A stretch of 64,000 nucleotides of DNA from Streptomyces niger (GTDB taxonomy: Bacteria > Actinomycetota > Actinomycetes > Streptomycetales > Streptomycetaceae): positions 310,001 to 374,000 of the forward strand of contig NZ_JOFQ01000011.1 of the NCBI RefSeq assembly GCF_000718305.1, read 5' to 3'. The translations under genes and the position numbers were made by a program. The notes beneath the pieces are model-generated. The model was not told the origin of the DNA, did no database searches, and was given only the letters and a program-made list of their open reading frames with translations. Shown here piece after piece: positions 7,213 through 15,652 of the stretch (position 1 is its first letter; each line of letters starts with the position of its first letter).

Positions 7213-8805
7213 TCACTCCTGCGCCGCCGCGCTGCCGCGGGCGGTGTAGAACGCCACGGTCAGGTCCTTGACCAGCGCCTTGCGCTCGTAGTCGTCCAGC
7301 TCCACCAGCCCCCGGCTGGTGAGCCGCCCCACGGTGTCGTCCACCGCGTCCACCACCGAGGTCAGCACGGCGTCGCGGTGCCGGGCGTCGAGGGCCGCGA
7401 CCTGCCGGCGGTGCATGGCCGCCGCCACCTCCGGCGCGTACTCGATGCGGGTGGGCTGCGCGGAGAACACCTCGATGCCCACCGGCCGGCAGTCCGCCGC
7501 GAGCTGCGCGGTCAGCGCGTCGCCCACCGCCTCCGCGTCCCAGACGCTGGCGGTGCCCTCCTGCGGTGACGGACCACCGGACGTGCCGGCCGGCGCGTCG
7601 GCGGCCAGCCGGCCGAGCACCCGCGCGGTCGCCGCCTCCACCTGTTCGCGCAGGTAGGTGACGTGATCGTCGACCTCGTACCGGGCCCGTGCCGCGTCCA
7701 CGACCCGCCAGACCACCAGCACCACGGCCCGCAACCGCACCCCGCCCGCGTCCACCGCCGGCATCGGCTCGCTCCGCCAGTGCCGCAGCCGCACGTCGAT
7801 CCGGCGGCGGCGCAGCACCGGGCTGATCCACACCAGGCCGGTCCGCCGGACGGTGCCGCGGTAGCGCCCGAAGAGGCTCAGCACCCAGGCGCTGCCGACC
7901 CGGCCGCGGGCCAGCCCGCCGAGCGCGAACGACACGGCCGCGCAGCCGGCCCCGAGCAGCGCCGCGTCGCGGAGCGACAGCGGGGAGCGAGCCCGCATCG
8001 GCAGCCGCAGCAGACGTTGTGCCTGCTCGGGCAGCATGCCGTGCCACCACAGCAGCGCCCCGCAGCAGACGGCCGCGGCCAGTCCGACGGCCAGCACGAG
8101 GCCGCCGGGCAGCGAAGGACCGCGCTGATCGGCGAGGTCCGGATCCTCCGCGGGCGCGCGGCGGCCGGCGACCGGTTCGGGCGCGGAGCGGCGGTCCGGT
8201 TCGTGGTCCGGTTCGTGGTCCGGTTCGTGGTCCGGTTCATGGTCCGGCGCGCGGTTCGGCCAGGTCACCGGCCAGGTGGGCGCGGCGGCCGGCGAGTCCA
8301 CCCGGCTGCCGGCGTCGACCACGTCGAGCGCGTCGCTGAGAACCGCGCGCTCGACGGTGTCGAGCAGCTGCTCCTCGGCCGCCCCGACACCGGCCGTGGG
8401 CGGCAGGTCCGCCGGCCCCGGTTCCGGCGCGGGCTCCGGGCCGGGCTCCGGTTCCGGCCTCGGCACGGGCGCCGGGTCCGGCATCGGCTCCCCCTCGTCG
8501 GTCGCCCAGCCGGGGACCGGGGGCCGGGCGTCCTCGGGCACCGGGTGCCGGACCTCGGCACCGGCCGCATCCGCCGCCCACCCGTCGGCCGGGGTCGGTG
8601 CCGGGGCCGGGGACGCCGAGAGCGCCGAGGAGGCCGAGGACGCAGCGCCCGACGGGACGCCGAACTCGTCCACGAAGGGCAGCCCCGTGTCGGGATCCAT
8701 CAGGGGGACCAACCGCGGCGCCGCACCGTACACCCGTCCCGCGCTGTCGGTCGGCTGCGCCGGGTACCCGGTCTCCGGACGTCCGCTGTCCGTTCTACCT
8801 GCCAT
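7213..8805 (-). CDS. Band-7/SPFH domain membrane protein
   Basis: A protein of about 530 residues with a long, acidic, Pro- and Glu-rich cytoplasmic N-terminus, two hydrophobic segments near the middle (GLVLAVGLAAAVCCGALLWW and an Ala/Gly/Leu-rich one about 50 residues later), then a Band-7 domain. That domain begins RGTVRRTGLVWISPVLRRRR and continues with the typical SEPMPAVDAGGVRLRAVVLVVWRVVD. SPFH proteins form membrane-organising rings. ATG 8805 is preferred because GGAG lies six bases before it; an in-frame ATG at 8820 overlaps the upstream stop by three bases and is also possible. The N-terminal region carries a 12-bp tandem repeat encoding DHEP units. Confidence 0.75.
   Translation of the reverse strand: MAGRTDSGRPETGYPAQPTDSAGRVYGAAPRLVPLMDPDTGLPFVDEFGVPSGAASSASSALSASPAPAPTPADGWAADAAGAEVRHPVPEDARPPVPGWATDEGEPMPDPAPVPRPEPEPGPEPAPEPGPADLPPTAGVGAAEEQLLDTVERAVLSDALDVVDAGSRVDSPAAAPTWPVTWPNRAPDHEPDHEPDHEPDHEPDRRSAPEPVAGRRAPAEDPDLADQRGPSLPGGLVLAVGLAAAVCCGALLWWHGMLPEQAQRLLRLPMRARSPLSLRDAALLGAGCAAVSFALGGLARGRVGSAWVLSLFGRYRGTVRRTGLVWISPVLRRRRIDVRLRHWRSEPMPAVDAGGVRLRAVVLVVWRVVDAARARYEVDDHVTYLREQVEAATARVLGRLAADAPAGTSGGPSPQEGTASVWDAEAVGDALTAQLAADCRPVGIEVFSAQPTRIEYAPEVAAAMHRRQVAALDARHRDAVLTSVVDAVDDTVGRLTSRGLVELDDYERKALVKDLTVAFYTARGSAAAQE
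8193..8240 (-). repeat. 12-bp tandem repeat, four units, inside the Band-7 gene
   Basis: Four consecutive copies of GGTCCGGTTCGT (plus-strand sense; the last has one change) encode a run of Asp-His-Glu-Pro units in the linker before the membrane segments. The count is probably variable between strains by replication slippage. Confidence 0.85.
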
Positions 8806-8816
8806 GAAGTGCTCCG

Positions 8817-10145
8817 TCATCGGAAGAGTCGCCGCCAGGTCTCGGGGCCCGGATAGCCGTCGGCTTCCCGGCCGCGCCAGCCCTGCGCGCGCTGGAACGC
8901 CTCGACGTTCCGCCGGTCCGCCTCGGTCCAGCGCGGGCCGGGGCCGGAGAGGTAGTGCTCGCCGTAGCCCTTCTTCACGAGCTGCCGGCCGAGCTGGGTG
9001 ACGTGCGTACCGGCCGCGCCGGGCCGGAAGTGCCGGGCGCCGGGGAAACCGCCGCTCTCGGTGCCGGCGGCCGCACCGCGGATGTCCCGGCCCTTGCCGC
9101 CGATCAGGTACGCCCAGGTATCAGGCCCGGGAATGCCGTCGGCCGCCGCGCCGCGCCAGCCCTGGGCGCGTTGGAAGGCCCGGGTGGCGTCGCGGTCCGC
9201 CACGGTCCAGCGCGGGCCCGGTCCGGACCGGTAGAAGCCGCTGCCGCCGCGGGCGACCAGCAGCTTCCCGAGCCGGGTCACCCAGGAGTTGTCGGCCCCC
9301 GGGCCGAAGTGCGCGAGCCCGGGGAACGCGCCCGGCACCCCTTCCGGGAGACCGGTGTCGGGCAGCCCGCCGCCGGTCAGGCCCCGGTAGCGGTAGGGCA
9401 CGTACTTGGTGGCGTTGCTCCAGTAGGCATAGGGCGTGACCCGCTTCCGGGCGTGCCCCGGCGCCAGCTCGTAGGCGACGTACTTGGTGTGCGCGGCGTT
9501 CGCCCAGCCGCCGAAGATCGTCACGTGCGAGCCGACCGAGGGGTTGGTCGTGTTGTGGTACAGCAGGATGTCGCCGGGCGCGAGCTCGTCCTTCGTTATC
9601 CGTACGGCGTACCGGCCGAGCGATCCGGTCCACTGGCTGCTGCCCAGCCCCCAGGCCATCGAGACGAAGCCCGAGCAGTCCGCGCGGTAGCCGTCGGACC
9701 AGTGGCCGTTCATGTTGTACGGCACCCGCGCCGCGATCCAGGTCTTCGCCCGCGCGATGATCTCCGCGCGCGTGGTGTGGCGGAGCTCCGCCACCGGCCG
9801 GGCCCGCCCGCTGCCCGTGCCGCCGTACAACCCGCTGACCTGCCCCTGCGGCGCCGTCGCCGGCTCGGCGTCGACGGCCGGGCGGGTGGCGGGGCCGGCG
9901 TCGACGGCCGGGCGAGTGGTGGGGCCGGCGTCGGGCAGTGCGTCGGCGGTCAGGCCGTCGGCGGCCGGGGTGGCGAGGACCGTGCCGGCCGCCGCGGCCA
10001 GCACCAGGGCGCGGCGCGCGCCGTGCGCGGCGGGGTGACCGCCGTCCCTGAGCCGGCTGTGCGCGAGGGTGCGCCGCTCCTGGGCGCAGCCCGCGCAGGG
10101 GCAGTCGTCCGCGGGCTCGAATTCGACGAACAACGGCACCGTCAT
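8817..10145 (-). CDS. Secreted NlpC/P60-like enzyme with two peptidoglycan-binding modules
   Basis: A protein of 442 residues from ATG 10145 (AAGGGGA upstream). The N-terminus has a CPCAGC cysteine cluster, then a hydrophobic export segment (RRALVLAAAAGTVLA). The papain-like catalytic part holds YRADCSGFVSMAWGLG with the candidate Cys, and GDILLYHNTTNPSVGSHVTI with the candidate His. Two repeated modules of about 75 residues follow, each with HFxPG, SGPGPRWT, FQRAQGWRG and a PGPxTW ending, which resemble peptidoglycan-binding repeats. It probably cleaves or binds cell-wall peptides outside the membrane. Its stop overlaps the ATG at 8820, and it is the first gene of the operon with the Band-7 and SsgA-like proteins. 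Confidence 0.75.
   Translation of the reverse strand: MTVPLFVEFEPADDCPCAGCAQERRTLAHSRLRDGGHPAAHGARRALVLAAAAGTVLATPAADGLTADALPDAGPTTRPAVDAGPATRPAVDAEPATAPQGQVSGLYGGTGSGRARPVAELRHTTRAEIIARAKTWIAARVPYNMNGHWSDGYRADCSGFVSMAWGLGSSQWTGSLGRYAVRITKDELAPGDILLYHNTTNPSVGSHVTIFGGWANAAHTKYVAYELAPGHARKRVTPYAYWSNATKYVPYRYRGLTGGGLPDTGLPEGVPGAFPGLAHFGPGADNSWVTRLGKLLVARGGSGFYRSGPGPRWTVADRDATRAFQRAQGWRGAAADGIPGPDTWAYLIGGKGRDIRGAAAGTESGGFPGARHFRPGAAGTHVTQLGRQLVKKGYGEHYLSGPGPRWTEADRRNVEAFQRAQGWRGREADGYPGPETWRRLFR
9871..9930 (-). repeat. 30-bp direct repeat, two units
   Basis: Two adjacent 30-base units starting TCGACGGCCGGGCG differ at two positions. They encode the repeated ten-residue AGPxTRPAVD linker of the peptidoglycan-binding enzyme. 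Confidence 0.8.
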
Positions 10146-10462
10146 GTCCGTTCCCCTTCCGGCCGCTTCTTCCTCATAGGCCTCACACCGGCACAGCTTC
10201 TCAACTACCGGCACATACCGCATGTTGACGGGGCAACTGCTGACCATGCACGCGGAACCCCCTTTACTCGCACAAAAACCGGCGAACCGCCGGGCGGACG
10301 TGCGCCGGGACGGCGGGGCGGTGAACGCGACACGCGGAGGAAAAGCCGGACCGCCCGGATTCCGGCAGGAGTGTCACACCTCACACGTTCGGCGGGGCGC
10401 CGGAGCGGCTTCCGCGGTCCGGAGCACCCTTGGAGTTCGTGTAGAGTTTTCCAGGTCAGCGC
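10146..10462. other. Intergenic region, no gene seen
   Basis: This 317-base stretch separates the minus-strand envelope operon from tRNA-Lys copy 2. It should hold the promoters of both. The last 30 bases (gtagagtttt as a possible -10, then tcagc) resemble the leader of tRNA-Lys copy 1. I see no other convincing element. Confidence 0.5.
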
Positions 10463-10536
10463 GCGCCGCTAGCTCAGTTGGTTAGAGCAGCTGACTCTTA
10501 ATCAGCGGGTCCGGGGTTCGAGTCCCTGGCGGCGCA
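10463..10536 (+). tRNA. tRNA-Lys (anticodon CTT), copy 2
   Basis: Identical over all 74 bases to the copy at 6055, with the same CTCTTAA anticodon loop. Here the gene has its own strong terminator just downstream, which the first copy lacks. Confidence 0.97.
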
Positions 10537-10544
10537 CGTAGGGT

Positions 10545-10576
10545 CAAGGCCCCCTCGTCACGACGAGGGGGCCTTG
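10545..10576 (+). terminator. Terminator of tRNA-Lys copy 2
   Basis: A 14-bp stem (CAAGGCCCCCTCGT with its complement) around a CACG loop lies 8 bases after the tRNA. A T-poor tail follows. Confidence 0.8.
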
Positions 10577-10630
10577 GTCGTTTCTTACCGGCACTTTGCG
10601 CGGGAGTGCTGGTCAAAAGGGTGGGCCGGG

Positions 10631-11326
10631 GTGCAGAGTCACGGGATGGCGAGGGACATCCAGGAGCGCATCAAGAGGCTGATCATCGACCGGCGGCTGC
10701 CGTCCGGCGCTCCCCTGCCGACCGAGCCGGAGCTGATGGAGCTGCTCGGGGTCAGCCGGAACTCCGTGCGCGAGGCGCTGAAGGCGTTGCAGGCGATGGG
10801 CATCGTGGAGATCCGGCACGGCTTCGGCACCTACGTCGGGCCGATGTCGATGGCCCCGATGATCGAGGGCCTGACCTTCCGCACGGTGGCCGGGCACTAC
10901 CGCGGCGAGGACAGCCTGCTGCAGCTGCTGGAGCTGCGTGAGGCGGTGGAAACCGGACTGATCGCGCGGCTGGCGGGACGGGTGCCGGAGACGGACCTGG
11001 CCGAGCTGGACGCGATCGTGGCACGGATGCGGACGGAGGCGGCGGCCGGCGGCGTCCGCGCCGAGACCGACCGGGCATTCCACGCCACTCTCCATCGCGG
11101 CCTGGACAATCTTCTGCTCAGCGAGGTGCTGGAGGCGTTCTGGGACGCCTTCCACCGGGTGCGTACCGACCTCGTCCCGGCGCTCGCCGACCCGGAGACC
11201 ACGGTGCGCCAGCACGAGGAGATCGTGGCGGCGGTGCGGGAGGGCGACGGGCCCCGCGCGGAGCGGGCCGTCCGCCACCACTTCGACAACATCCGCCACA
11301 GGCTGCGCAGTTCGGGCGACCGCTGA
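10631..11326 (+). CDS. FadR-type GntR transcriptional regulator
   Basis: A 231-residue regulator. The N-terminal winged helix has MARDIQERIKRLIIDRRLPS, the GntR hallmark LPTEPELMELLGVSRNSVRE and the wing VEIRHGFGTYVG. The C-terminal all-helical FCD domain has LLELREAVETGLIARLAGR and the metal-ligand-type residues in DRAFHATLHRG and VRHHFDNIRHRL. GTG 10631 gives the natural N-terminus (VQSHGMARD); ATG 10646 is possible. The gene stands alone with a terminator on each side, and its target genes and ligand (probably a small carboxylate, as for most FCD proteins) are unknown. Confidence 0.85.
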   Translation: MQSHGMARDIQERIKRLIIDRRLPSGAPLPTEPELMELLGVSRNSVREALKALQAMGIVEIRHGFGTYVGPMSMAPMIEGLTFRTVAGHYRGEDSLLQLLELREAVETGLIARLAGRVPETDLAELDAIVARMRTEAAAGGVRAETDRAFHATLHRGLDNLLLSEVLEAFWDAFHRVRTDLVPALADPETTVRQHEEIVAAVREGDGPRAERAVRHHFDNIRHRLRSSGDR

Positions 11327-11344
11327 CGCCTGCACCCGGCGGGT

Positions 11345-11370
11345 CGCCCCTCCCCCCAAAGGGGAGGGCG
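11345..11370 (+). terminator. Probable terminator after the FadR-type gene
   Basis: An imperfect GCCCCTCCCC / GGGGAGGGC hairpin with an AAA-containing loop lies about 20 bases after the stop. It lacks a U-tract. Confidence 0.5.
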
Positions 11371-11728
11371 CACGTAACTGCCGCACACCACTCCGAGTCC
11401 ACCCATACACCCACACGTTCCGTAAGCCCCCCATTCCGCCCTTGCGATCATGAAGGCCGGTTAGGGACCCTGACGTGGCGGATGGGTCGAAGATGGCCTT
11501 GACGCGCATGTGGGGGAAGGCCGTCGGCTGCGTTGAACGGGAAGTTGGGGAACTCCGCGCGCTGCCATGACGGCGAGGCAGTACCGGGCAACCGGAAGGC
11601 GAGCGGCGCACGGTGGCGTGCGCGGGCGGCCGAGACCACGGCGCCCGAGCCGGTCAGGGGACGAGCGGCTCGGGCCGAGAAAGTACAGACGGACACGCAG
11701 CGAGCTCTGCGTGCGGGGGGATGGAGTC
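11371..11728. other. Long leader region upstream of cslA, no gene seen
   Basis: About 360 bases without a convincing gene; short open frames here lack ribosome binding sites and family resemblance. It presumably contains the cslA promoter and a long 5' untranslated leader. The GGGGGGATGGAG just before 11729 is the probable cslA ribosome binding site. Confidence 0.45.
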
Positions 11729-13636
11729 ATGACGTCGTCGACGCCTACCGGCGCCCGGCAGGAACAGCAGTACGACCCGTCCGCGACGACGCGGTTACGT
11801 CTGCCGCGCCAGCACCGCAGGCGCCCGCAGCAGCCCGCGCCGCTGCCGCGCTACGACTACGAGCACTACAGCCGACTGGCCGGCCCGCTGACCAAGCCCG
11901 AGCCCGGCAAGCCGTACAAGGTCCGGTACCGCAGCCTCCTCGCCGACGAACCGCACCGCTTACGCGCCGCACTGTTACTGGGCGCCGCCCCGCTGGTCTC
12001 CCTCGGACTCCTCGCCTGGCTGCTGCAGCCGGCCCACTGGACCGAGCGGGACTATCCGCAGTTCGCCTTCCTCCCCGCCCTCGACGTGGTCATGCTCGTC
12101 TCGATCGGTCTGATCGAGTTCTTCCGCTGCATGAACGTCCTCTCCAACGCCCACGCCACCCTCGTCGCCCGTGATCCGATACCGGTCATACCCGAGAGCG
12201 GCACCCGCGTCGCCTTCCTCACCTCCTTCGTGCCCGGCAAGGAACCGCTGGAGATGGTCACGAAGACGCTGGAGGCCGCGGTCCGCGTGCGCCACCGGGG
12301 CCTGCTGCACGTCTGGCTGCTGGACGAGGGCGACGACCCCGCGGTCAGAGCCGTCTGCGCGAGACTCGGGGTGCACCACTTCACCCGGCACGGCATACCG
12401 GAGTGGAACCGCGCGAAGGGCCCGCACCGCGCAAGAACGAAGCACGGCAACTACAACGCCTGGCTCCAGGCGCACGGCGACGACTACGACTTCTTCGCCT
12501 CCGTCGACACCGACCACGTCCCCCTGCCGAACTACCTGGAGCGGATGCTCGGCTACTTCCGCGACGAGAACGTCGGCTTCGTCATCGGCCCCCAGGTCTA
12601 CGGCAACTACGACACCTTCGTCACCAAGGCCGCCGAGTCGCAGCAGTTCCTCTTCCACGCGCTGATCCAGCGGGCCGGCAACCGCTACGGCGCCCCCATG
12701 TTCGTCGGCACCTCCAACGCGGTGCGCATCAAGGCCCTGCAGCAGATCGGCGGACTGTACGACTCGATCACCGAGGACATGGCCACCGGCTTCGAGATGC
12801 ACCGCCACCGCAACCCCGCGACGGGCAAGAAGTGGCGTTCGGTCTACACCCCCGACGTGCTCGCCGTCGGCGAGGGCCCGACCGCCTGGACGGACTTCTT
12901 CACCCAGCAGCTGCGCTGGTCGCGAGGCACGTACGAAACGCTGCTCAAGCAGTTCTGGAAGGCGCCCTTCACGCTGTCCCCCGGCCGCCTCTTCAACTAC
13001 ACCATGATGGTCATCTTCTACCCGATGTCCGCGCTGAACTGGATACTCGCCGCCCTCAGCTGCGCGCTCTTCCTCGGGCTCGGCGCCTCCGGCGTGCAGA
13101 TCGACCCGGCCGTGTGGATGATGCTCTACGGCAACGCCTCGGCGCTCCAGATCGGCCTGTACGTCTGGAATCGCCGGCACAACGTCTCCCCGCACGAGCC
13201 GGAGGGCTCCGGCGGCGTGGCCGGCATGCTGATGTCCGCGCTCTCCGCGCCGATCTACGCGCGCTCCCTCTTCGACGCGGCGCTGCGCCGCAAGAGCAAG
13301 TTCGTGGTGACCCCGAAGGGCGACTCCTCCAGCCCCGACACCCTCTTCGGGACCTTCCGGGTGCACCTCTTCTTCCTCGTCGTCTTCGGCGGTTCCCTGA
13401 TCGCCTCCTTCTTCTTCGGCCACGCCCACCCGGCGATGATCGTCTGGGCCGTGCTGGCCCTGCTGGTCTGCTGCACCCCGATCGGCGTCTGGCGCTGGAC
13501 CATGCGCCGGGACGCGCGCCGCCGCGAGCACCGTTCGGCCCCGCAGCCGCCCGCGCCACCACAGCCCGCGCCACCGGCCACCGATGACCAGATCGCGCAG
13601 ACCGTGCAGATTCCCGTGGGGGGAACCAACCGATGA
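11729..13636 (+). CDS. cslA: Cellulose synthase-like glycosyltransferase family 2
   Basis: A 635-residue processive beta-glycosyltransferase that makes the beta-glucan at growing hyphal tips in Streptomyces. Membrane helices lie near residues 75-95 and 110-130 and in the C-terminal third. The GT2 core shows SVDTDHVPLPNYLERM with the metal-binding DxD near 260, SITEDMATGFEMH with the TED motif near 348, and the acceptor motif QQLRW near 394. The ATG at 11729 follows a GA-rich ribosome binding site. Three TTA leucine codons (11795, 11960, 11975) make full translation depend on the bldA tRNA. The stop overlaps glxA by four bases, so oxidase and synthase are co-translated. Confidence 0.92.
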   Translation: MTSSTPTGARQEQQYDPSATTRLRLPRQHRRRPQQPAPLPRYDYEHYSRLAGPLTKPEPGKPYKVRYRSLLADEPHRLRAALLLGAAPLVSLGLLAWLLQPAHWTERDYPQFAFLPALDVVMLVSIGLIEFFRCMNVLSNAHATLVARDPIPVIPESGTRVAFLTSFVPGKEPLEMVTKTLEAAVRVRHRGLLHVWLLDEGDDPAVRAVCARLGVHHFTRHGIPEWNRAKGPHRARTKHGNYNAWLQAHGDDYDFFASVDTDHVPLPNYLERMLGYFRDENVGFVIGPQVYGNYDTFVTKAAESQQFLFHALIQRAGNRYGAPMFVGTSNAVRIKALQQIGGLYDSITEDMATGFEMHRHRNPATGKKWRSVYTPDVLAVGEGPTAWTDFFTQQLRWSRGTYETLLKQFWKAPFTLSPGRLFNYTMMVIFYPMSALNWILAALSCALFLGLGASGVQIDPAVWMMLYGNASALQIGLYVWNRRHNVSPHEPEGSGGVAGMLMSALSAPIYARSLFDAALRRKSKFVVTPKGDSSSPDTLFGTFRVHLFFLVVFGGSLIASFFFGHAHPAMIVWAVLALLVCCTPIGVWRWTMRRDARRREHRSAPQPPAPPQPAPPATDDQIAQTVQIPVGGTNR

Positions 13637-15585
13637 GATACCGACCGAGCCGCCGCACCCGCCGGTTGGGGATAGGCGCAGTGGTGGTGATCGCCCTGGC
13701 CGCGATGAACGGCCCGGCGGTGTACGGCTTCGCCTCGGAGCAGTACCACTCGTACAAGATCAATCAGCCGGAGTACAAGAAGCGGAACGGCCACTGGGAC
13801 GTGGTCGACGTCCCCGACCGGTACAAGATCAACACCATTCACGCGGCCCTGCTGCACACCGGCAAGGTCCTGCTGGTCGCCGGCTCCGGCAACAACGCGG
13901 CGCACTTCAAGGCCAAGTCCTTCCGCACGGTCCTGTGGGACCCGGCGAAGAACACCTTCAAGAACATCGACACGCCCGCCGACCTCTTCTGCTCCGGCCA
14001 CACCCAGCTCCCGGACGGCAAGCTGCTGGTCGCGGGCGGCACCCAGCGCTACGAGACCCTCAAGGGCGATGTGAAGAAGGCCGGCGGCCTGATGATCATC
14101 TACAACGAGGACCCGGACGGCCCGAAGACCTTCCCCGCCGGCACGCTCTTCACCGGCAAGGAGAACGGCAAGACGTTCGTCTCCAAGGACCCGGTCGTGG
14201 TGCCCCGCGCCAAGAAGGTCAAGGACAAGGCCACCGGGAAGGTACGGGTCGAGCACAGTGAGGGCCGGGTCTACGTCGAGGCCCGCAAGGACGGTCGCGA
14301 GTACGCCACCGGCGCCCAGGACAACTACCGCATCCACGGCCTGACCGGCGCGGACGCCCGGAACTTCTACGGCATCGCGCAGAAGCTGTCCTTCGACAAG
14401 AAGGACTTCCAGGGGATCAAGGACTCCTTCGAGTTCGACCCGGTCGCCGAGCGCTACCTCCGCGTCGACCCGATGAACGAGGCCCGCTGGTATCCGACGC
14501 TGACCTCCCTGGACGACGGCAAGGTCCTCTCCGTCTCCGGCCTCGACGACATCGGCCAGGTCGTCCCCGGCAAGAACGAGCTGTACGACCCGAAGACCAA
14601 GAAGTGGACCTACCTGACCGAGCAGCGGTTCTTCCCGACCTATCCGGCGCTGTTCCTCTCCGGCAAGGGCCAGGTCTTCTACACCGGCTCCAACGCCGGG
14701 TACGGCCCCGACAACAAGGGCCGCACGCCCGGCATCTGGGACCTGAAGAGCAACAGGTTCCGGGTGGTACCGGGGATGAGCGACCCGGACATCCTGGAGA
14801 CCTCGATGTCCGTGCTGCTGCCGCCCGCGCAGGACCAGCGGTACATGGTCCTCGGCGGCGGCGGGGTCGGCGAGGACCCGCGTGCCACGGCCAGGACCCG
14901 GATCGCGGACCTGACGGACCCGAAGCCGCGCTTCCGCGACGGCCCGGACCTGTACGCGAAGGCCCGCTACCCGAGCAGCGTGATCATGCCGGACGACACC
15001 GTGCTGACCACCAACGGCTCCGGCGACTACCGCGGCCGCAGCGACTCCAACGTCCTCAAGGCCGAGCTGTACGACCCGGCGGCGAACAGCGCGCGCCCCG
15101 TCGCCGACCCGCTGGTCGGCCGGAACTACCACTCCGGCGCGCTGCTGCTCCCCGACGGCCGGGTGATGACCTTCGGCTCGGACTCGCTCTTCGCCGACAA
15201 GGACAACACCCGGCCCGGCGTCTTCCAGCAGCAGATCGACCTCTACACCCCGCCGTACCTCTTCCACGGGACGCGCCCCGAGCTCAAGGCCGCGGGCCCC
15301 ACGACGGTGAAGCTGGGCGGCACGGCGACGTTCCGGTCGGCCCGCGGCGGGTCCGTCAAGAAGCTGCGGCTGATCCGGCCCGGCTCGTTCACCCATGTCA
15401 CCAACGTCGAACAGCGCTCTGTGGCGCTGGACTTCACCACGAAGGGCGACACGGTGACCGCGACCCTGCCCAAGGACCCGTCCCTGGTCCCGCCCGGCTG
15501 GTACATGGTCATGGCCGTCGACGGGAAGGGCACGCCGTCCAAGGCGGTGTGGCTGAAGGTGCCCGCCGCCGAGAAGACCGGCTGA
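13633..15585 (+). CDS. glxA: GlxA galactose-oxidase-like mono-copper radical oxidase
   Basis: A 650-residue exported oxidase partner of CslA. A single N-terminal signal-anchor (RRLGIGAVVVIALAAMNGP) leads to a kelch propeller and a C-terminal DUF1929/E-set domain beginning near TPPYLFHGTRPEL. Candidate copper and Tyr-Cys cofactor residues are the Cys in LFCSGHTQLPDGK near 120, the Tyr in EARWYPTLTSL near 287, the Tyr-His in GRNYHSGALLLPDGR near 499 and the His in GSFTHVTNVEQR near 588. The family oxidises a glycan at the hyphal tip and is needed for tip polysaccharide deposition and development. ATG 13633 overlaps the cslA stop (ATGA). A strong terminator follows. Confidence 0.92.
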   Translation: MRYRPSRRTRRLGIGAVVVIALAAMNGPAVYGFASEQYHSYKINQPEYKKRNGHWDVVDVPDRYKINTIHAALLHTGKVLLVAGSGNNAAHFKAKSFRTVLWDPAKNTFKNIDTPADLFCSGHTQLPDGKLLVAGGTQRYETLKGDVKKAGGLMIIYNEDPDGPKTFPAGTLFTGKENGKTFVSKDPVVVPRAKKVKDKATGKVRVEHSEGRVYVEARKDGREYATGAQDNYRIHGLTGADARNFYGIAQKLSFDKKDFQGIKDSFEFDPVAERYLRVDPMNEARWYPTLTSLDDGKVLSVSGLDDIGQVVPGKNELYDPKTKKWTYLTEQRFFPTYPALFLSGKGQVFYTGSNAGYGPDNKGRTPGIWDLKSNRFRVVPGMSDPDILETSMSVLLPPAQDQRYMVLGGGGVGEDPRATARTRIADLTDPKPRFRDGPDLYAKARYPSSVIMPDDTVLTTNGSGDYRGRSDSNVLKAELYDPAANSARPVADPLVGRNYHSGALLLPDGRVMTFGSDSLFADKDNTRPGVFQQQIDLYTPPYLFHGTRPELKAAGPTTVKLGGTATFRSARGGSVKKLRLIRPGSFTHVTNVEQRSVALDFTTKGDTVTATLPKDPSLVPPGWYMVMAVDGKGTPSKAVWLKVPAAEKTG

Positions 15586-15600
15586 CCGACGACGTACGAG

Positions 15601-15631
15601 GAGGGGGCGCCCCGCTGCGGGGCGCCCCCTC
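15601..15631. terminator. Bidirectional terminator between glxA and the GH6 gene
   Basis: A perfect 15-base inverted repeat, GAGGGGGCGCCCCGC and its complement, lies between the convergent genes. The turn is very tight, so the real loop is probably GCTGC. Confidence 0.85.
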
Positions 15632-15652
15632 TTCACGTACCGGCCCGTCGCG

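Noticed and set aside
8193..8240. Short regularly repeated units considered as a CRISPR array
   Set aside because: Units are contiguous 12-mers without spacers and lie in an open reading frame; no cas genes are near.
6055..10536. tRNA pair considered as attL/attR of an integrative element
   Set aside because: No integrase, relaxase or replication gene lies between them, and the operon inside looks like a chromosomal envelope operon. Homologous duplication of the tRNA is as likely.
11371..11728. Short open frames upstream of cslA considered as small genes
   Set aside because: None has a convincing ribosome binding site or recognisable protein features; the region is better read as a leader.
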